From Achromobacter spanius (lineage in GTDB: Bacteria > Pseudomonadota > Gammaproteobacteria > Burkholderiales > Burkholderiaceae_B), in NCBI RefSeq assembly GCF_029637605.1, contig NZ_CP121261.1, positions 5,022,001 to 5,086,000 on the forward strand: a DNA stretch of 64,000 bases, written 5' to 3'. Shown here piece after piece: positions 33,316 to 42,802 of the stretch; within the stretch, counting starts at the first letter, position 1; each line of letters starts with the position of its first letter. The position numbers and the translations under genes are program-made. Under the pieces are notes generated by a model. The model was not told the DNA's origin. It did no database searches and saw only the letters and a program-made list of their open reading frames with translations.

Positions 33316-34174
33316 GGCGGGCCGCCCAATCGCGTGCGAATTGATAGGCCACCCGGCCCGACCGCGAGCCGCGTTCGATGGTCCACTGCAGCGCCTCGGT
33401 GCGCGAGGGCTCGATATGCGCCTCGGGGCAACCCAGCTCGCGCAGCCAGTGGTAGACGATGTCCAGGTAGTCGTCCTGCTTGAAGGGATAGAACGACAGC
33501 CACAGGCCGAAGCGTTCCGACAGCGAGATCTTTTCCTCGACGGTCTCGCCCGGATGGATTTCGCCATCGGGCTGGTGTTTGGCTTGCAGGTTTTCGCTCA
33601 TGTATTCCGGCATCAGGTGGCGCCGGTTGGACGTGGCGTAGATAAGCACGTTGTCGCCCGAGGCCGACACGGAGCCGTCCAGCACGGATTTCAGCGCCTT
33701 GTAGCCGGGCTCGCCTTCTTCGAACGACAGGTCGTCGCAGAACACGATGAAGCGTTCGGGGCGCGAGGCGACGAGTTCAACGATGTCGGCCAGGTCGCCC
33801 AGGTCGGACTTGTCGACTTCGATCAGGCGCAGGCCGCGCTCGCCATAGGCCGCCAGCATGGCTTTGACCAGGGAGCTTTTACCGGTGCCGCGCGCGCCGG
33901 TCATGAGCACGTTGTTGGCCGGCTTGTTCTCAAGGAACTGCACGGTGTTGCGGTCGATGGTGGCCTTCTGGCGCTCGATGTGCTGAAGGTCTTGCATGTC
34001 GATGCGCGCGACGTGGCGCACCGCGTCCAGCCAGCCCCGCGAGCCACGCTTGCGCCAACGGAAGGCATGCGCGCTCCAGTCGATCTCGGGCGTGGCGGGC
34101 GGAAGAAAGGCCTCAAGCTGCGCCAGCACCCGCTCGGCGCGCTGGATAAGAGTGGAAAATTCGGTTGCGGTCAC
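33308..34174 (-). CDS. DUF815 family AAA-like ATPase
   Basis: P-loop ATPase of the DUF815 family, 288 residues from GTG 34174 (TATEFSTLIQRAERVL). Walker A is MTGARGTGKSSLVKAM, Walker B is FIVFCDDLSFEEGE, and a sensor-like YATSNRRHL follows. Its biochemical role is unknown; in many betaproteobacteria it sits with argJ and the Nudix gene, as here. Frames running further upstream to 34318 read into palindromic repeats and were rejected. The upstream 449 bp up to argJ holds only repeats. Confidence 0.9.
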   Translation of the reverse strand: MTATEFSTLIQRAERVLAQLEAFLPPATPEIDWSAHAFRWRKRGSRGWLDAVRHVARIDMQDLQHIERQKATIDRNTVQFLENKPANNVLMTGARGTGKSSLVKAMLAAYGERGLRLIEVDKSDLGDLADIVELVASRPERFIVFCDDLSFEEGEPGYKALKSVLDGSVSASGDNVLIYATSNRRHLMPEYMSENLQAKHQPDGEIHPGETVEEKISLSERFGLWLSFYPFKQDDYLDIVYHWLRELGCPEAHIEPSRTEALQWTIERGSRSGRVAYQFARDWAARHV

Positions 34175-34252
34175 GTCTGCATCCTTGGGTGGCGTGGGGC
34201 GGTTGTTGTGGGTCGCGGTTGTGCTGTGGATGATTTTGGTTGGAGTTCGGGC

Positions 34253-34531
34253 GCTGCTTGATGGGTTTGCGCGTTTGGCGCTTGTGTTTTTGGCGGCAGC
34301 CTGCCGCGCGGCACCCATCCTACGTTAGAACGCCGACGCTGCTTGATGGGTTTCGCGCGCTTGGCGGTGGCGTTCTTGGCAACAGTCTTGCGCGCTGCAC
34401 CCATCCTACGATGGTCGTCCGACCGTACGACGGTCGTCCCGGCGTACGAAGGTCGTGCCGGCGTAGGATGGGTGAAGCGCGCAATTGCTTCAAGAAGAAC
34501 ACCGCCTAAGATCGCGCGCAACCCATCAACC
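34253..34531. repeat. Three copies of the GATGGGT palindrome between argJ and the ATPase gene
   Basis: Two units in one orientation (34253-34324 and 34338-34410, GCTGCTTGATGGGTTT to CACCCATCCTACG) and one inverted unit (about 34463-34528, GTAGGATGGGTGAAGCGCGC to GCGCAACCCATCA). A decayed edge (CGCGCCCCATCA) also stands a few bases from the argJ stop. They interrupt what is usually a close argJ-ATPase arrangement. Confidence 0.88.
34413..34468. repeat. 19-bp tandem repeat nested between palindrome units
   Basis: Three consecutive imperfect copies of GGTCGTCCCGGCGTACGAA, the last running into the GTAGGATGGG edge of the inverted unit. It looks like local amplification next to the repeat edge. 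Confidence 0.8.
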
Positions 34532-34588
34532 TACACCGTGCGCAACCATCAACCTACACCGCGGGCAAACATCAACCTATATCGCGGG
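34519..34588. repeat. 23-24 bp tandem repeat derived from a palindrome edge
   Basis: Three tandem copies of roughly CAACCATCAACCTACACCG plus GCGGG (24, 23 and 23 bp). The first copy contains the AACCCATCA edge of the inverted palindrome unit, so the array seems to have grown from that edge. Confidence 0.8.
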
Positions 34589-34623
34589 CACCTCACCAAA
34601 TAAATGGCTCGCGCCCCATCAAT

Positions 34624-35850
34624 TTACGAACGGTAATCCGCGTTGATCGACACATACTCATGCGAGAAATCGCACGTGTACACCGTGTCCGTCACCTTGC
34701 CGCGGCCCAGCGCAATGCGCACCTGGATCTCGGCCTGCTTCATCACGCGCTGGCCGTCGGCTTCCTGGTAATCCGGATTGCGGCCGCCGTCTTTCGCCAC
34801 CAGCACATCGTCCAGCCACAGGCGAATGTTCGACACGTCCAGATCGTCAATACCCGCGTAGCCCACCGCCGCCAGGATGCGGCCCAGGTTGGGGTCCGAT
34901 GCAAAGAACGCCGTCTTGACCAGCGGCGAATGCGCCACGGCATACGCCACCTTCAGCGCCTCTTCCGTGGTGCCGGCTTCTTCGACGCGGATGGTCATGA
35001 ACTTGGTGGCGCCTTCGGCGTCGCGCACGATCTTCGTGGCCAATTCCAGCGCGGCGGCGGTCAGCGCCTCGCGCACGGCGGCGTAGGCGGCGTCGGACTC
35101 GCTGTTGACGTTCACGCCCGACTTGCCAGTCGCGGCGATGATGAAGGAATCGTTCGTGGACGTGTCGCCGTCAACCGTGATGCGGTTGAACGAAGCATCG
35201 GCGATTTCCACGGCCAGCTTCTGCAACAGCGGCTGGGCGATGCCGGCATCGGTGGCCAAAAAGCTGAGCATCGTGGCCATGTTCGGGCGGATCATGCCCG
35301 CGCCCTTGCTGATGCCGGTGAAGGTAACGGTCTTGCCGTCGATCTGCACCTTGGCCGACGAGATCTTGGGCAGCGTGTCCGTCGTCATGATGCCGTGGGC
35401 GGCACTGGACCAGTGGTCGGCGCCCAGGTTGGCGATGGCGCCCGGCAGGCCGGCGACCAGGCGGTCCAGCGGCAGCGGCTCAAGAATGACGCCGGTGGAA
35501 AACGGCAGAATCTGCGCAGCCGGCACGCCCAGCAACTTACCCAGCGCGTCGCAGGTGTCGCGAGCCTTTTTCAGGCCTTCTTCACCCGTGCCTGCGTTGG
35601 CGTTGCCGGTGTTGATGACCAGCGCGCTGATCGGGCCGCCGGTGGCCAGGTGGGCCTGGCAAACCTGCACCGGCGCGGCGCAGAAGCGGTTGCGCGTGAA
35701 CACACCCGCCACGCTGGTGCCTTCGGCCAGACGGAACACGGTCAGGTCACGTCGGTTGGCTTTGCGGATGCCGGCCTCGGTGACGCCGATTTCAACGCCG
35801 GCAACAGGAAAAATTTCGGACTCGGAGGGGATCTGCAAATTAACGGCCAT
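34624..35850 (-). CDS. argJ: Bifunctional ornithine acetyltransferase / N-acetylglutamate synthase
   Basis: Moves the acetyl group from N-acetylornithine to glutamate and can also acetylate glutamate with acetyl-CoA, so it runs the cyclic arginine pathway. The 408 residues match the family. The self-cleavage and nucleophile site is visible as [16 protein letters not shown], with cleavage expected before the Thr, giving alpha and beta chains. [14 protein letters not shown] is the oxyanion region. The C-terminal [17 protein letters not shown] is typical. ATG 35850 follows a short leader downstream of a terminator, so it likely has its own promoter. Confidence 0.96.
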   Translation of the reverse strand: MAVNLQIPSESEIFPVAGVEIGVTEAGIRKANRRDLTVFRLAEGTSVAGVFTRNRFCAAPVQVCQAHLATGGPISALVINTGNANAGTGEEGLKKARDTCDALGKLLGVPAAQILPFSTGVILEPLPLDRLVAGLPGAIANLGADHWSSAAHGIMTTDTLPKISSAKVQIDGKTVTFTGISKGAGMIRPNMATMLSFLATDAGIAQPLLQKLAVEIADASFNRITVDGDTSTNDSFIIAATGKSGVNVNSESDAAYAAVREALTAAALELATKIVRDAEGATKFMTIRVEEAGTTEEALKVAYAVAHSPLVKTAFFASDPNLGRILAAVGYAGIDDLDVSNIRLWLDDVLVAKDGGRNPDYQEADGQRVMKQAEIQVRIALGRGKVTDTVYTCDFSHEYVSINADYRS

Positions 35851-35875
35851 GACTTCGTCTCATGAGTAGGCAGGA

Positions 35876-35901
35876 CAAAATCGCCGCCAGGCTAGGCGGC
35901 G
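35876..35901 (-). terminator. Rho-independent terminator upstream of argJ
   Basis: On the minus strand, CGCCGCC and GGCGGCG arms around a 6-base loop are followed by ATTTTGT. It would end the transcript of the membrane-protein gene just before the argJ start. Confidence 0.68.
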
Positions 35902-35961
35902 CGCGGGGGAAAGCTCAGTATTATCCCACCGCTTTGCGGCAGGGACTTGTCAGGGGACGGC

Positions 35962-37002
35962 TCAGGGGGCCATGCGCATGGCGGCCACGTCCAGCACCCC
36001 GGCATCGCGGTTGCTGAGCACGCCGCGCACCGTGCCGTCGGGCGCTTGCAGCACCGAACTGCCCGCCGCCACGTCTTCGCCGCCGTCGCGCCGTGCCGAG
36101 CGGCCGCGCGATGGCGAAAACAGCAGGTCGCCAGGCTGGGCGCCGGGCAGGCGGGGGTTGGCGGTCAGCACGCGGGTGCCGGGCGGGTAGGTCATGGCGC
36201 CCAGCGTGGTGTCGCGGGCCAGCAGGCCTTCGAAATCCAGCAGGCGGCGTTGGCCGTCCAGCCGCATGTCCACCTTCAGCAAGGGTAGTTGGCGCAGGTC
36301 CATCGCGTCGCTGCCTTCGGTGCGCAGCAGCCAGCGCGGCGCGCCGGCGTTGGCGTCCAGCGCCGTGCCGCGCGCGGCTTCGTCCACCTTCAGCCAGGCA
36401 CCGGGCGGCACCGCTTGCTGGTCCAGCGTGTTGCCCACGGCCAGGTGGCAACTGGCAAAACGCGCCTGGCCGCCCTGCAAGACGAATTCAAGCCGGTGCC
36501 CATGGGCGCACAGCCACCCTTCCTGCGCCTGGTCGCGGGCAATCTCCACGGACAGGGTTTCGGGCTGCTTGGGGGTGGCGGCGTAGCGGAACAGGCGGGT
36601 GGCGGTCAGGCCCTGGATGGCGGCGGGCTGCGTGTCGGGGAAGACGGCGCGGTCAAACGAGGCCAGGTCGCCGGCTTGCGTCAGGCTGAGCACGGTGCCG
36701 GCGGGCATGTCCACACCGGCCAGTCGGGTGGGCTGGGCCAGCGTCGTCTTGCGGCCGGCGTCGGCCTGGGCGTCACGCTGCGCGGCGAACCACACGCTGA
36801 GTTGCTGATACGGAAAGATGGCGCCCACCAGCGCCAGGAAGGTCATCAACGTCGTGCCGATACGCCGGTGGTCGCCCAGCCAATGCCGCGCGCTGGGGGT
36901 GGTGGCCAGCACGGCCAGCCAGGTCAGCAAGGTGGCCAGGCAGGCCAGCGAGGCCACCATCAGCACATAGAAATTACCGCCAGGAAGAGAAACCGGAATC
37001 AT
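35962..37002 (-). CDS. Inner-membrane protein of unknown function
   Basis: 346 residues. Two N-terminal membrane segments (about 10-34, FYVLMVASLACLATLLTWL, and 46-66, IGTTLMTFLALVGAIFPY) precede a large soluble C-terminal part expected in the periplasm. I do not recognise the family. The soluble part contains a repeated pattern of a Pro-Ala/Pro-Gly-Thr turn followed by Leu (VDMPAGTVLSL, MTYPPGTRVLTANPRLPG), suggesting beta-rich modules, and conserved-looking Cys at two positions (WLCAHGHRLEF, FASCHLAVG) that could form a disulfide. The start ATG 37002 gives a sensible first helix. marR lies 62 bp upstream on the same strand, so cotranscription is possible. Confidence 0.7.
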   Translation of the reverse strand: MIPVSLPGGNFYVLMVASLACLATLLTWLAVLATTPSARHWLGDHRRIGTTLMTFLALVGAIFPYQQLSVWFAAQRDAQADAGRKTTLAQPTRLAGVDMPAGTVLSLTQAGDLASFDRAVFPDTQPAAIQGLTATRLFRYAATPKQPETLSVEIARDQAQEGWLCAHGHRLEFVLQGGQARFASCHLAVGNTLDQQAVPPGAWLKVDEAARGTALDANAGAPRWLLRTEGSDAMDLRQLPLLKVDMRLDGQRRLLDFEGLLARDTTLGAMTYPPGTRVLTANPRLPGAQPGDLLFSPSRGRSARRDGGEDVAAGSSVLQAPDGTVRGVLSNRDAGVLDVAAMRMAP

Positions 37003-37064
37003 GGCGGCAATTATGCGCCAATCCGGATGCGCTTTTCAGCCCTGGCGGCGAGGTGGCCGCGCGG

Positions 37065-37559
37065 TCAGGCCTTGGCGGATTCCGAGCGGGTGGCCACCAC
37101 TTGCAGCTTGAGTTCGCCCAGCGCCTGGAACAGCGCATTGCGGGTGGACTCGGGCATTTCACCAAACATGGACTTGACCCAGGCTTCGTGTGCGCGCGCC
37201 ATGCGCGCAAAGCTCTTCTTGCCCAGGGGCGTCAGCTTGATCAGTGAACTGCGGCGGTCGGACTCGACCTTGGTGCGCACCACCAGCCCCTCTTTTTCAA
37301 GCTGGTCGGTAATGCCGGTGATATTGCCGTTGGTGACCATCATGTGGCGCGACAGCTCGCCCATCTTCATGCCCTTGGGCGCGCGTTGCAGTTGCGCCAT
37401 CAGGTCGAAGCGGGGCAGGGTGGTGTCGAATTCGTTGCGCAGGCGGCTGCGGATTTCGCCTTCGATGAGATTGGCGCAGGTGAGCATGCGCAACCATAAC
37501 CGCAGCGCGTGGTGGTCGTCGGGCGCGGCGCGGGATTCGAGATCAGGAGCGTCAGTCAT
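37065..37559 (-). CDS. MarR-family transcriptional regulator
   Basis: 164 residues with a MarR winged helix: helix LPRFDLMAQLQRAP, recognition part MVTNGNITGITDQLEKEGLV, and wing KVESDRRSSLIKLTPLGKK. MarR proteins of this kind often sense aromatic acyl-CoA esters. It is divergent from the Liv-type transporter. The 338-bp intergenic region holds a 17-bp tandem repeat (37649-37682) and a 19-bp motif (37702-37720) that recurs on the promoter of the aminobenzoyl-CoA operon. It is the likely local regulator of transport and catabolism; the ligand is inferred, not seen. Confidence 0.92.
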   Translation of the reverse strand: MTDAPDLESRAAPDDHHALRLWLRMLTCANLIEGEIRSRLRNEFDTTLPRFDLMAQLQRAPKGMKMGELSRHMMVTNGNITGITDQLEKEGLVVRTKVESDRRSSLIKLTPLGKKSFARMARAHEAWVKSMFGEMPESTRNALFQALGELKLQVVATRSESAKA

Positions 37560-37648
37560 CGGCGTTTTCTTGAGGTTCGGCGAGATGTCGGGTACTGTCG
37601 CGCGAGCGTCGTACCTAGCGTTTCGTCGATACGGTCTTCGTTGATGGA

Positions 37649-37682
37649 AGGGCTGGTGTAAACCCAGGGCTGGTAAAAACCC
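37649..37682. repeat. 17-bp tandem direct repeat in the marR/transporter intergenic region
   Basis: AGGGCTGGTGTAAACCC followed directly by AGGGCTGGTAAAAACCC (15 of 17 identical). It lies 20 bp from the shared MarR-type motif and could be a second protein-binding site. Confidence 0.6.
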
Positions 37683-37701
37683 TAGTCTTGTTTTGAAGAA
37701 T

Positions 37702-37720
37702 ACTTTAAACCTAAACTATG
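37702..37720. promoter_or_regulatory. Candidate MarR operator, copy 1
   Basis: TACTTTAAACCTAAACTAT, with a partial dyad TTTA-N4-TAAA. It matches 16 of 19 positions of the motif at 49887-49905, which lies on a clear promoter. It sits between the divergent marR and binding-protein genes, so it could serve autoregulation and transporter control together. No convincing -35 was found here. Confidence 0.6.
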
Positions 37721-37897
37721 AACCGCGCCAGCTTTCCCTGTGCAGCTCAAGGGGGATGATGGTGTGGCAAGCCCAGGCTTGCAAGCACGTGTTTGACGGC
37801 GGCGCATTGGCGCCGGCAGGCCGGGCATAGAAGTCATTCGAATCGCACCCTCAATAAGAACACCCTCTGCGCGGGCTCGCGCACGGAGCACACCACC

Positions 37898-39061
37898 ATG
37901 CGTTTGATCACTTCCCTTATCGCCGCCGCCGCACTGGTGCCGGCCGTAGCCATGGCCGACGCCGTCAAGGTCGGCATCGCCAACGACATTTCCGGCCCGT
38001 TCTCGGCGCTGGGCGCCGAAGCCCGTGATGGCTTCAACCTGGCCATCAAGCAACTGGGCAGCAAGCTGGGCGGTCAGCCCGCCGAATTCGTGCAAACCGA
38101 CATGGGCGGCAACCCGGACCAGGCCCGCCAACTGGTCACGCGCTACATCCAGCGCGAAAAAATCGACTTCTTCACCGGCCCCATTGGTTCCAACGTGGCG
38201 CTGGCCGTCGGCCCCGCGCTGTTCGCCGCCAAGATCCCGTACCTGTCCAACAACCCCGGCCCCAGCCAGTTCGCCGGCGCCCAGTGCAACAACTACTGGT
38301 TCGGCACGTCCTACCAGAACGACGCCTTCCACGAAGCCGCCGGCAAGGTTGCCGCCGACCGGGGCTTCAAGAAGATGTTCATCATGGCGCCCGACTACCC
38401 GGCCGGCAAGGACGCGCTGACGGGCTTCAAGCGCGGCTACAAGATCGCCCCGGGCGACGAGGTCTACACCAAGCTGGGCCAGATCGACTACGCCGCCGAA
38501 ATCGCGCAGATCCGCGCGGCCAAGCCGGACGCGGTCTACATCTTCCTGCCGGGCGGCATGGGCATCAACTTCGTCAAGCAGTTCGTGTCGGCGGGCCTGT
38601 CGCAAAGCGTCAAGCTGATCGGCCCCGGCTTCTCGGCCGACGAAGACGTGATCCAGGCAGTGGGCGAACCCATGCTGGGCATGTACAACACCGCGCAGTG
38701 GGCGCATGACCTGGACGTGCCGCAGAACAAGACGTTCGTGGACGCCTTCCGCAAGGAATACAACGGCCGTTACCCCTCGGTGTACGCCGCCCAGGCCTAC
38801 GACGTCATCATGGCCATGGACGCCGCCGTCAAGCAGGCCGGCGGCAAGGCCTCGGACCGCGCGGCTGTCATCGCCGCGCTGGAAAAAGCCGACTACCCCT
38901 CGGTGCGCGGCAAGTTCACCTACGGCAAGAACCACTATCCGATCCAGGCCTACTACCTGCGCGTCGTCGACAAGGACGGCAGCGGCCGCATCACCAACAA
39001 GCTGGTGGGCAAGGTGTTCGACAAGTACCAGGACGTCTACGTCGGCGACTGCAAGCTCTGA
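37898..39061 (+). CDS. Liv-type ABC solute-binding protein (aromatic/branched-chain type)
   Basis: Periplasmic binding protein of the type I fold, LivJ/HmgF-like. The start is ATG 37898 with GGAG 10 bp upstream, giving 387 residues; a frame from 37793 adds a non-signal leader. Signal peptide to about residue 21 (AAAALVPAVAMA). The mature part begins DAVKVGIANDISGPFSALG and has ARDGFNLAIKQLGSKLGG. First gene of a five-gene transporter set, separated from the permease genes by a strong hairpin. A paralogue is encoded at 59137. The nearby MarR motif shared with the aminobenzoyl-CoA operon suggests an aromatic acid ligand. Confidence 0.93.
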   Translation: MRLITSLIAAAALVPAVAMADAVKVGIANDISGPFSALGAEARDGFNLAIKQLGSKLGGQPAEFVQTDMGGNPDQARQLVTRYIQREKIDFFTGPIGSNVALAVGPALFAAKIPYLSNNPGPSQFAGAQCNNYWFGTSYQNDAFHEAAGKVAADRGFKKMFIMAPDYPAGKDALTGFKRGYKIAPGDEVYTKLGQIDYAAEIAQIRAAKPDAVYIFLPGGMGINFVKQFVSAGLSQSVKLIGPGFSADEDVIQAVGEPMLGMYNTAQWAHDLDVPQNKTFVDAFRKEYNGRYPSVYAAQAYDVIMAMDAAVKQAGGKASDRAAVIAALEKADYPSVRGKFTYGKNHYPIQAYYLRVVDKDGSGRITNKLVGKVFDKYQDVYVGDCKL

Positions 39062-39085
39062 GGTAAGACGCCCAAGCACACGTCG

Positions 39086-39112
39086 GCCGCGTCCGGCAAT
39101 GCCGGACGCGGC
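39086..39112 (+). other. Strong intercistronic stem-loop after the binding-protein gene
   Basis: GCCGCGTCCGGC and GCCGGACGCGGC pair perfectly (12 bp) around a 3-base loop, 25 bp past the stop. No T-run follows, so it is more likely to stabilise the upstream message or attenuate the permease genes than to terminate fully. Confidence 0.75.
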
Positions 39113-39189
39113 GGGCGCGTGCCGCCGTCCAATGTAGGTTCGAATCGCACGCGCACCGCTCGCAAGGTCCGCGGCAGGGGGAAGTGTTC

Positions 39190-40110
39190 ATGACGTTTAC
39201 GCTGATCGTCGAGCAATTGCTGAACGGTCTGCAGTTTGGGTTGATGTTGTTTTTGATCGCGGCCGGGCTGACCCTGGTTTTCGGCATCATGGACATCATG
39301 AATCTGGCTCACGGCTCGCTCTACATGGCCGGCGCCTATGTCGCCGCCGAAACCATGCAGCGCACAGGTTCATTCACCGCCGCCGTCCTGGTGGCGGCCG
39401 TCGCCACCGGCCTGGTCGGCGTGGTACTGGAACTGACGCTGATCCGCCGCCTGGCGCTGCGCGACCACCTGGCCCAGGTGCTGGGCACCTATGCCGTCAT
39501 TCTTATCGCCAATGACCTGGTCAAGATGATCTGGGGGCCTGCCCCCGTCATGCTGAACATGCCGGCCATGCTGTCAGGACCCGTGCGCCTGATGCCCGAC
39601 CTGCTGTATCCCGCCTACCGCTTGATGATCATTGTGTTCGGCGTGGCCGCCGCCGCGGGTTTGTACTGGTTCGTGACGCGCACCCGTGCCGGCGTGCTGG
39701 TGCGGGCCGGCGCGTCCAATCGGCAGATGGCCACGCTGATGGGCGTGCGCGTGCCGCTGCTGTTCCTGGGCGTGTTCGTGCTGGGCGCCATGCTGGCCGC
39801 CGTGGCCGGGGCGCTGCTGGGGCCGATCACCGCCGTGCAGTTGGGCATGGGCGAAGACATCCTGATCCTGGTGCTGGTGTGCATCGTCATCGGCGGCATC
39901 GGTTCCATTCGGGGCGCCTTTGTGGGCGCCCTGCTGGTGGGCATGGTGGACACGGCGGGGCGGGCCTTCCTGCCCATGCTGCTGCGCCAGGTCTTCTCGC
40001 CGGCCGTGGCCTCCAGCGTCGGCCCGACGCTGGCCGCCATCGCCATTTACGTATTGATGGCGGCTGTGCTGGTGTTCCGGCCCTCTGGCCTGTTTCCGGC
40101 GCGGGGTTGA
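39190..40110 (+). CDS. Liv-type ABC permease (LivH-like)
   Basis: Inner-membrane permease, 306 residues and about eight hydrophobic segments. The start ATG 39190 has AGGGGGA about 8 bp upstream; a GTG at 39184 is too close to that site. The family signature is MDIMNLAHGSLYMAGAYVAA near residue 40, and the ATPase-contact loop is at GASNRQMATLMGVRVPLLF. It overlaps the next permease start by one base (TGATG). Confidence 0.94.
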   Translation: MTFTLIVEQLLNGLQFGLMLFLIAAGLTLVFGIMDIMNLAHGSLYMAGAYVAAETMQRTGSFTAAVLVAAVATGLVGVVLELTLIRRLALRDHLAQVLGTYAVILIANDLVKMIWGPAPVMLNMPAMLSGPVRLMPDLLYPAYRLMIIVFGVAAAAGLYWFVTRTRAGVLVRAGASNRQMATLMGVRVPLLFLGVFVLGAMLAAVAGALLGPITAVQLGMGEDILILVLVCIVIGGIGSIRGAFVGALLVGMVDTAGRAFLPMLLRQVFSPAVASSVGPTLAAIAIYVLMAAVLVFRPSGLFPARG

Positions 40111-41075
40111 TGATGAAAAGCACAATCTGGACCGTAATCCTGCTGCTGGCGCTGGCGGTGTTCCCGCTGGTGGCCCCGGCGCTGGACCTGGACTTCTATA
40201 TTTCCTTCGTGCGCCGTGTGCTGATCTACGCGCTGGCCGCGACCAGCCTGAACCTGATCCTGGGCTATGGCGGCATGGTGGCGCTGGGGCACGCGGCCTT
40301 CTTCGGCGCGGGCGCCTACGCCGTGGGCATCCTGGCCATGTCGGGCATCACGTCGGCGTTTATCGTCTGGCCGGTGGCCATGGTGCTGGCGGGCGTGCTG
40401 GCGGCAATCACGGGCGCGATTTCGCTGCGCACCCGTGGCGTGTACTTCATCATGATCACGCTGGCGTTCGCGCAGATGCTGTACTACATCTTCATTTCGC
40501 TGCGCCAGTACGGCGGGGAAGACGGGCTGAACCTGCCCGGGCATTCCACGCTGCCGGGCATTGACCTGGCCAATGACGTCAGCTTCTATTACCTGGTGCT
40601 GGCGCTCTTCGCGGTGCTGATGTGGGTGTTCAGCCGCGTGGTGTCTTCGCGTTTCGGCACCGCCTTGCAGGGCATCCGCGAAAATGAATCGCGCATGGAA
40701 GCCATGGGCTATCCGGTCTATCGCATCAAGCTCGTGGCCTTCACGCTTAGCGGCGCGGCGGCGGGCCTGGCGGGCGCGCTGCTGGCCAACCACAACCTGT
40801 TCGTGTCGCCCAACCTGATGCAATGGACCCAGTCGGCCAACCTGCTGATCATGGTGCTGGTGGGCGGCATCGGCCTGCGTTGGGGGGGTGTGGCGGGCGC
40901 GGTGGTGATGCTGACGCTGGAGGAAGTGCTGCGCATGTGGACCGAATACTGGCACTTGCCCCTGGGCGTGCTGCTGCTGTGCGTCGTGTTTGGCGCGCCG
41001 CGCGGTCTGGTCGGCCTGTTCGGCCCGATGTTCGGCGGACGCGCCGTGGCCCAATCCGGCAAGGTGGGATCATGA
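40110..41075 (+). CDS. Liv-type ABC permease (LivM-like)
   Basis: Second permease, 321 residues from ATG 40110; the next codon, ATG 40113, is equally possible. Hydrophobic segments throughout. LNLILGYGGMVALGHAAFF near residue 45 is the LivM signature, and the coupling loop is GIRENESRMEAMGYPVYRIK. It overlaps the following ATPase gene by 4 bp (ATGA). Frames extending upstream to 39879 lie inside livH and were rejected. Confidence 0.94.
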   Translation: MMKSTIWTVILLLALAVFPLVAPALDLDFYISFVRRVLIYALAATSLNLILGYGGMVALGHAAFFGAGAYAVGILAMSGITSAFIVWPVAMVLAGVLAAITGAISLRTRGVYFIMITLAFAQMLYYIFISLRQYGGEDGLNLPGHSTLPGIDLANDVSFYYLVLALFAVLMWVFSRVVSSRFGTALQGIRENESRMEAMGYPVYRIKLVAFTLSGAAAGLAGALLANHNLFVSPNLMQWTQSANLLIMVLVGGIGLRWGGVAGAVVMLTLEEVLRMWTEYWHLPLGVLLLCVVFGAPRGLVGLFGPMFGGRAVAQSGKVGS

Positions 41076-41856
41076 GCCTGGCATCCAACACCAACACCAA
41101 CTCGGGCGTGCCGGCCTTGCAGGCCACCGGCCTGGTGCGCCGCTTTGGCGCCCTGGTCGCGACCGATAACGTGTCGCTAACCCTGAACCCGGGCGAAATC
41201 CACGCCCTGATCGGCCCCAACGGCGCCGGCAAGTCCACGCTGATCCATCTGCTGTCGGGCACGCTGGCGGCGGATTCCGGCACGCTGACCGTGGGCGGGC
41301 GCGACGTCACCAGCATGAACGCGCACCAGCGCGTGGCGGCCGGGCTGTCGCGGTCTTACCAGATCACCAACATCTTCAAGCAGTCCAACGTGTTGGACAA
41401 CCTGGTGCTGGCGGTGCAGGCGCACGCGGGCAGCAGCTTTCGCTTCTGGTCGCCGCGCACGGCCCAGACCGCGCTGTACGAGCAGGCGCGCGAGCTGGCG
41501 CGGGAATGCGCCATCGACGCCAGCCTGCTGGAACGCCCGGCCGGCACCCTGCCGCACGGCGAGCAGCGCAAGGTGGAATTCGCGCTGGCCTTGGCCGCGC
41601 GCCCCAGCGTGCTGCTGCTGGACGAACCCATGGCCGGCATGGGGCCGGACGAAACCGTGCGACTGACCGAACTGATTGAAACCTTGCGCGGCCGCGCCGC
41701 CATGCTGCTGGTCGAACACGACATGCAGGCGGTATTCCGCCTGGCCGATCGCCTGTCGGTGCTGGTGTATGGCCGCGTCATCGCGACCGGCACCCCTGAC
41801 GAAATCCGCGCCAATCCGGAAGTGCGGCAAGCCTATCTGGGCGACGAGGAGACCGC

Positions 41857-41860
<4 letters not shown>
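41072..41860 (+). CDS. Liv-type ABC ATPase (LivG-like)
   Basis: ATPase subunit, 262 residues from ATG 41072, set by the ATGA overlap. Walker A GPNGAGKSTLIHLL, the Q-loop region at SYQITNIFKQSN, and Walker B VLLLDEPMAGMGPDE followed by LVEHDM are visible. The usual LSGGQ signature is replaced by LPHGEQRKVEFALALA, the form normal for LivG proteins. It overlaps the livF-like gene by 4 bp. Confidence 0.94.
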
Positions 41861-42564
<704 letters not shown>

Positions 42565-42802
42565 TAATAAAGCTGCACATCACGCGGGTGAGCGCAAGAA
42601 AAATTAGATATAAATCGCAATAAACCGCCATTTTCATTGCTGGGCTGAAACACAAGGTGTCTGGGTCGAATCCTGATGTTTGCACCTGTTTCAATTGCCC
42701 CGGCTGTTCTCTACACTTGTCCCGCCAGGCCCATCGCGAGCCTACCGAGTGGGCACGCACGTTACGCAAGTACGTCTTATCAAGCTGTCAGGAAGACTTC
42801 GC

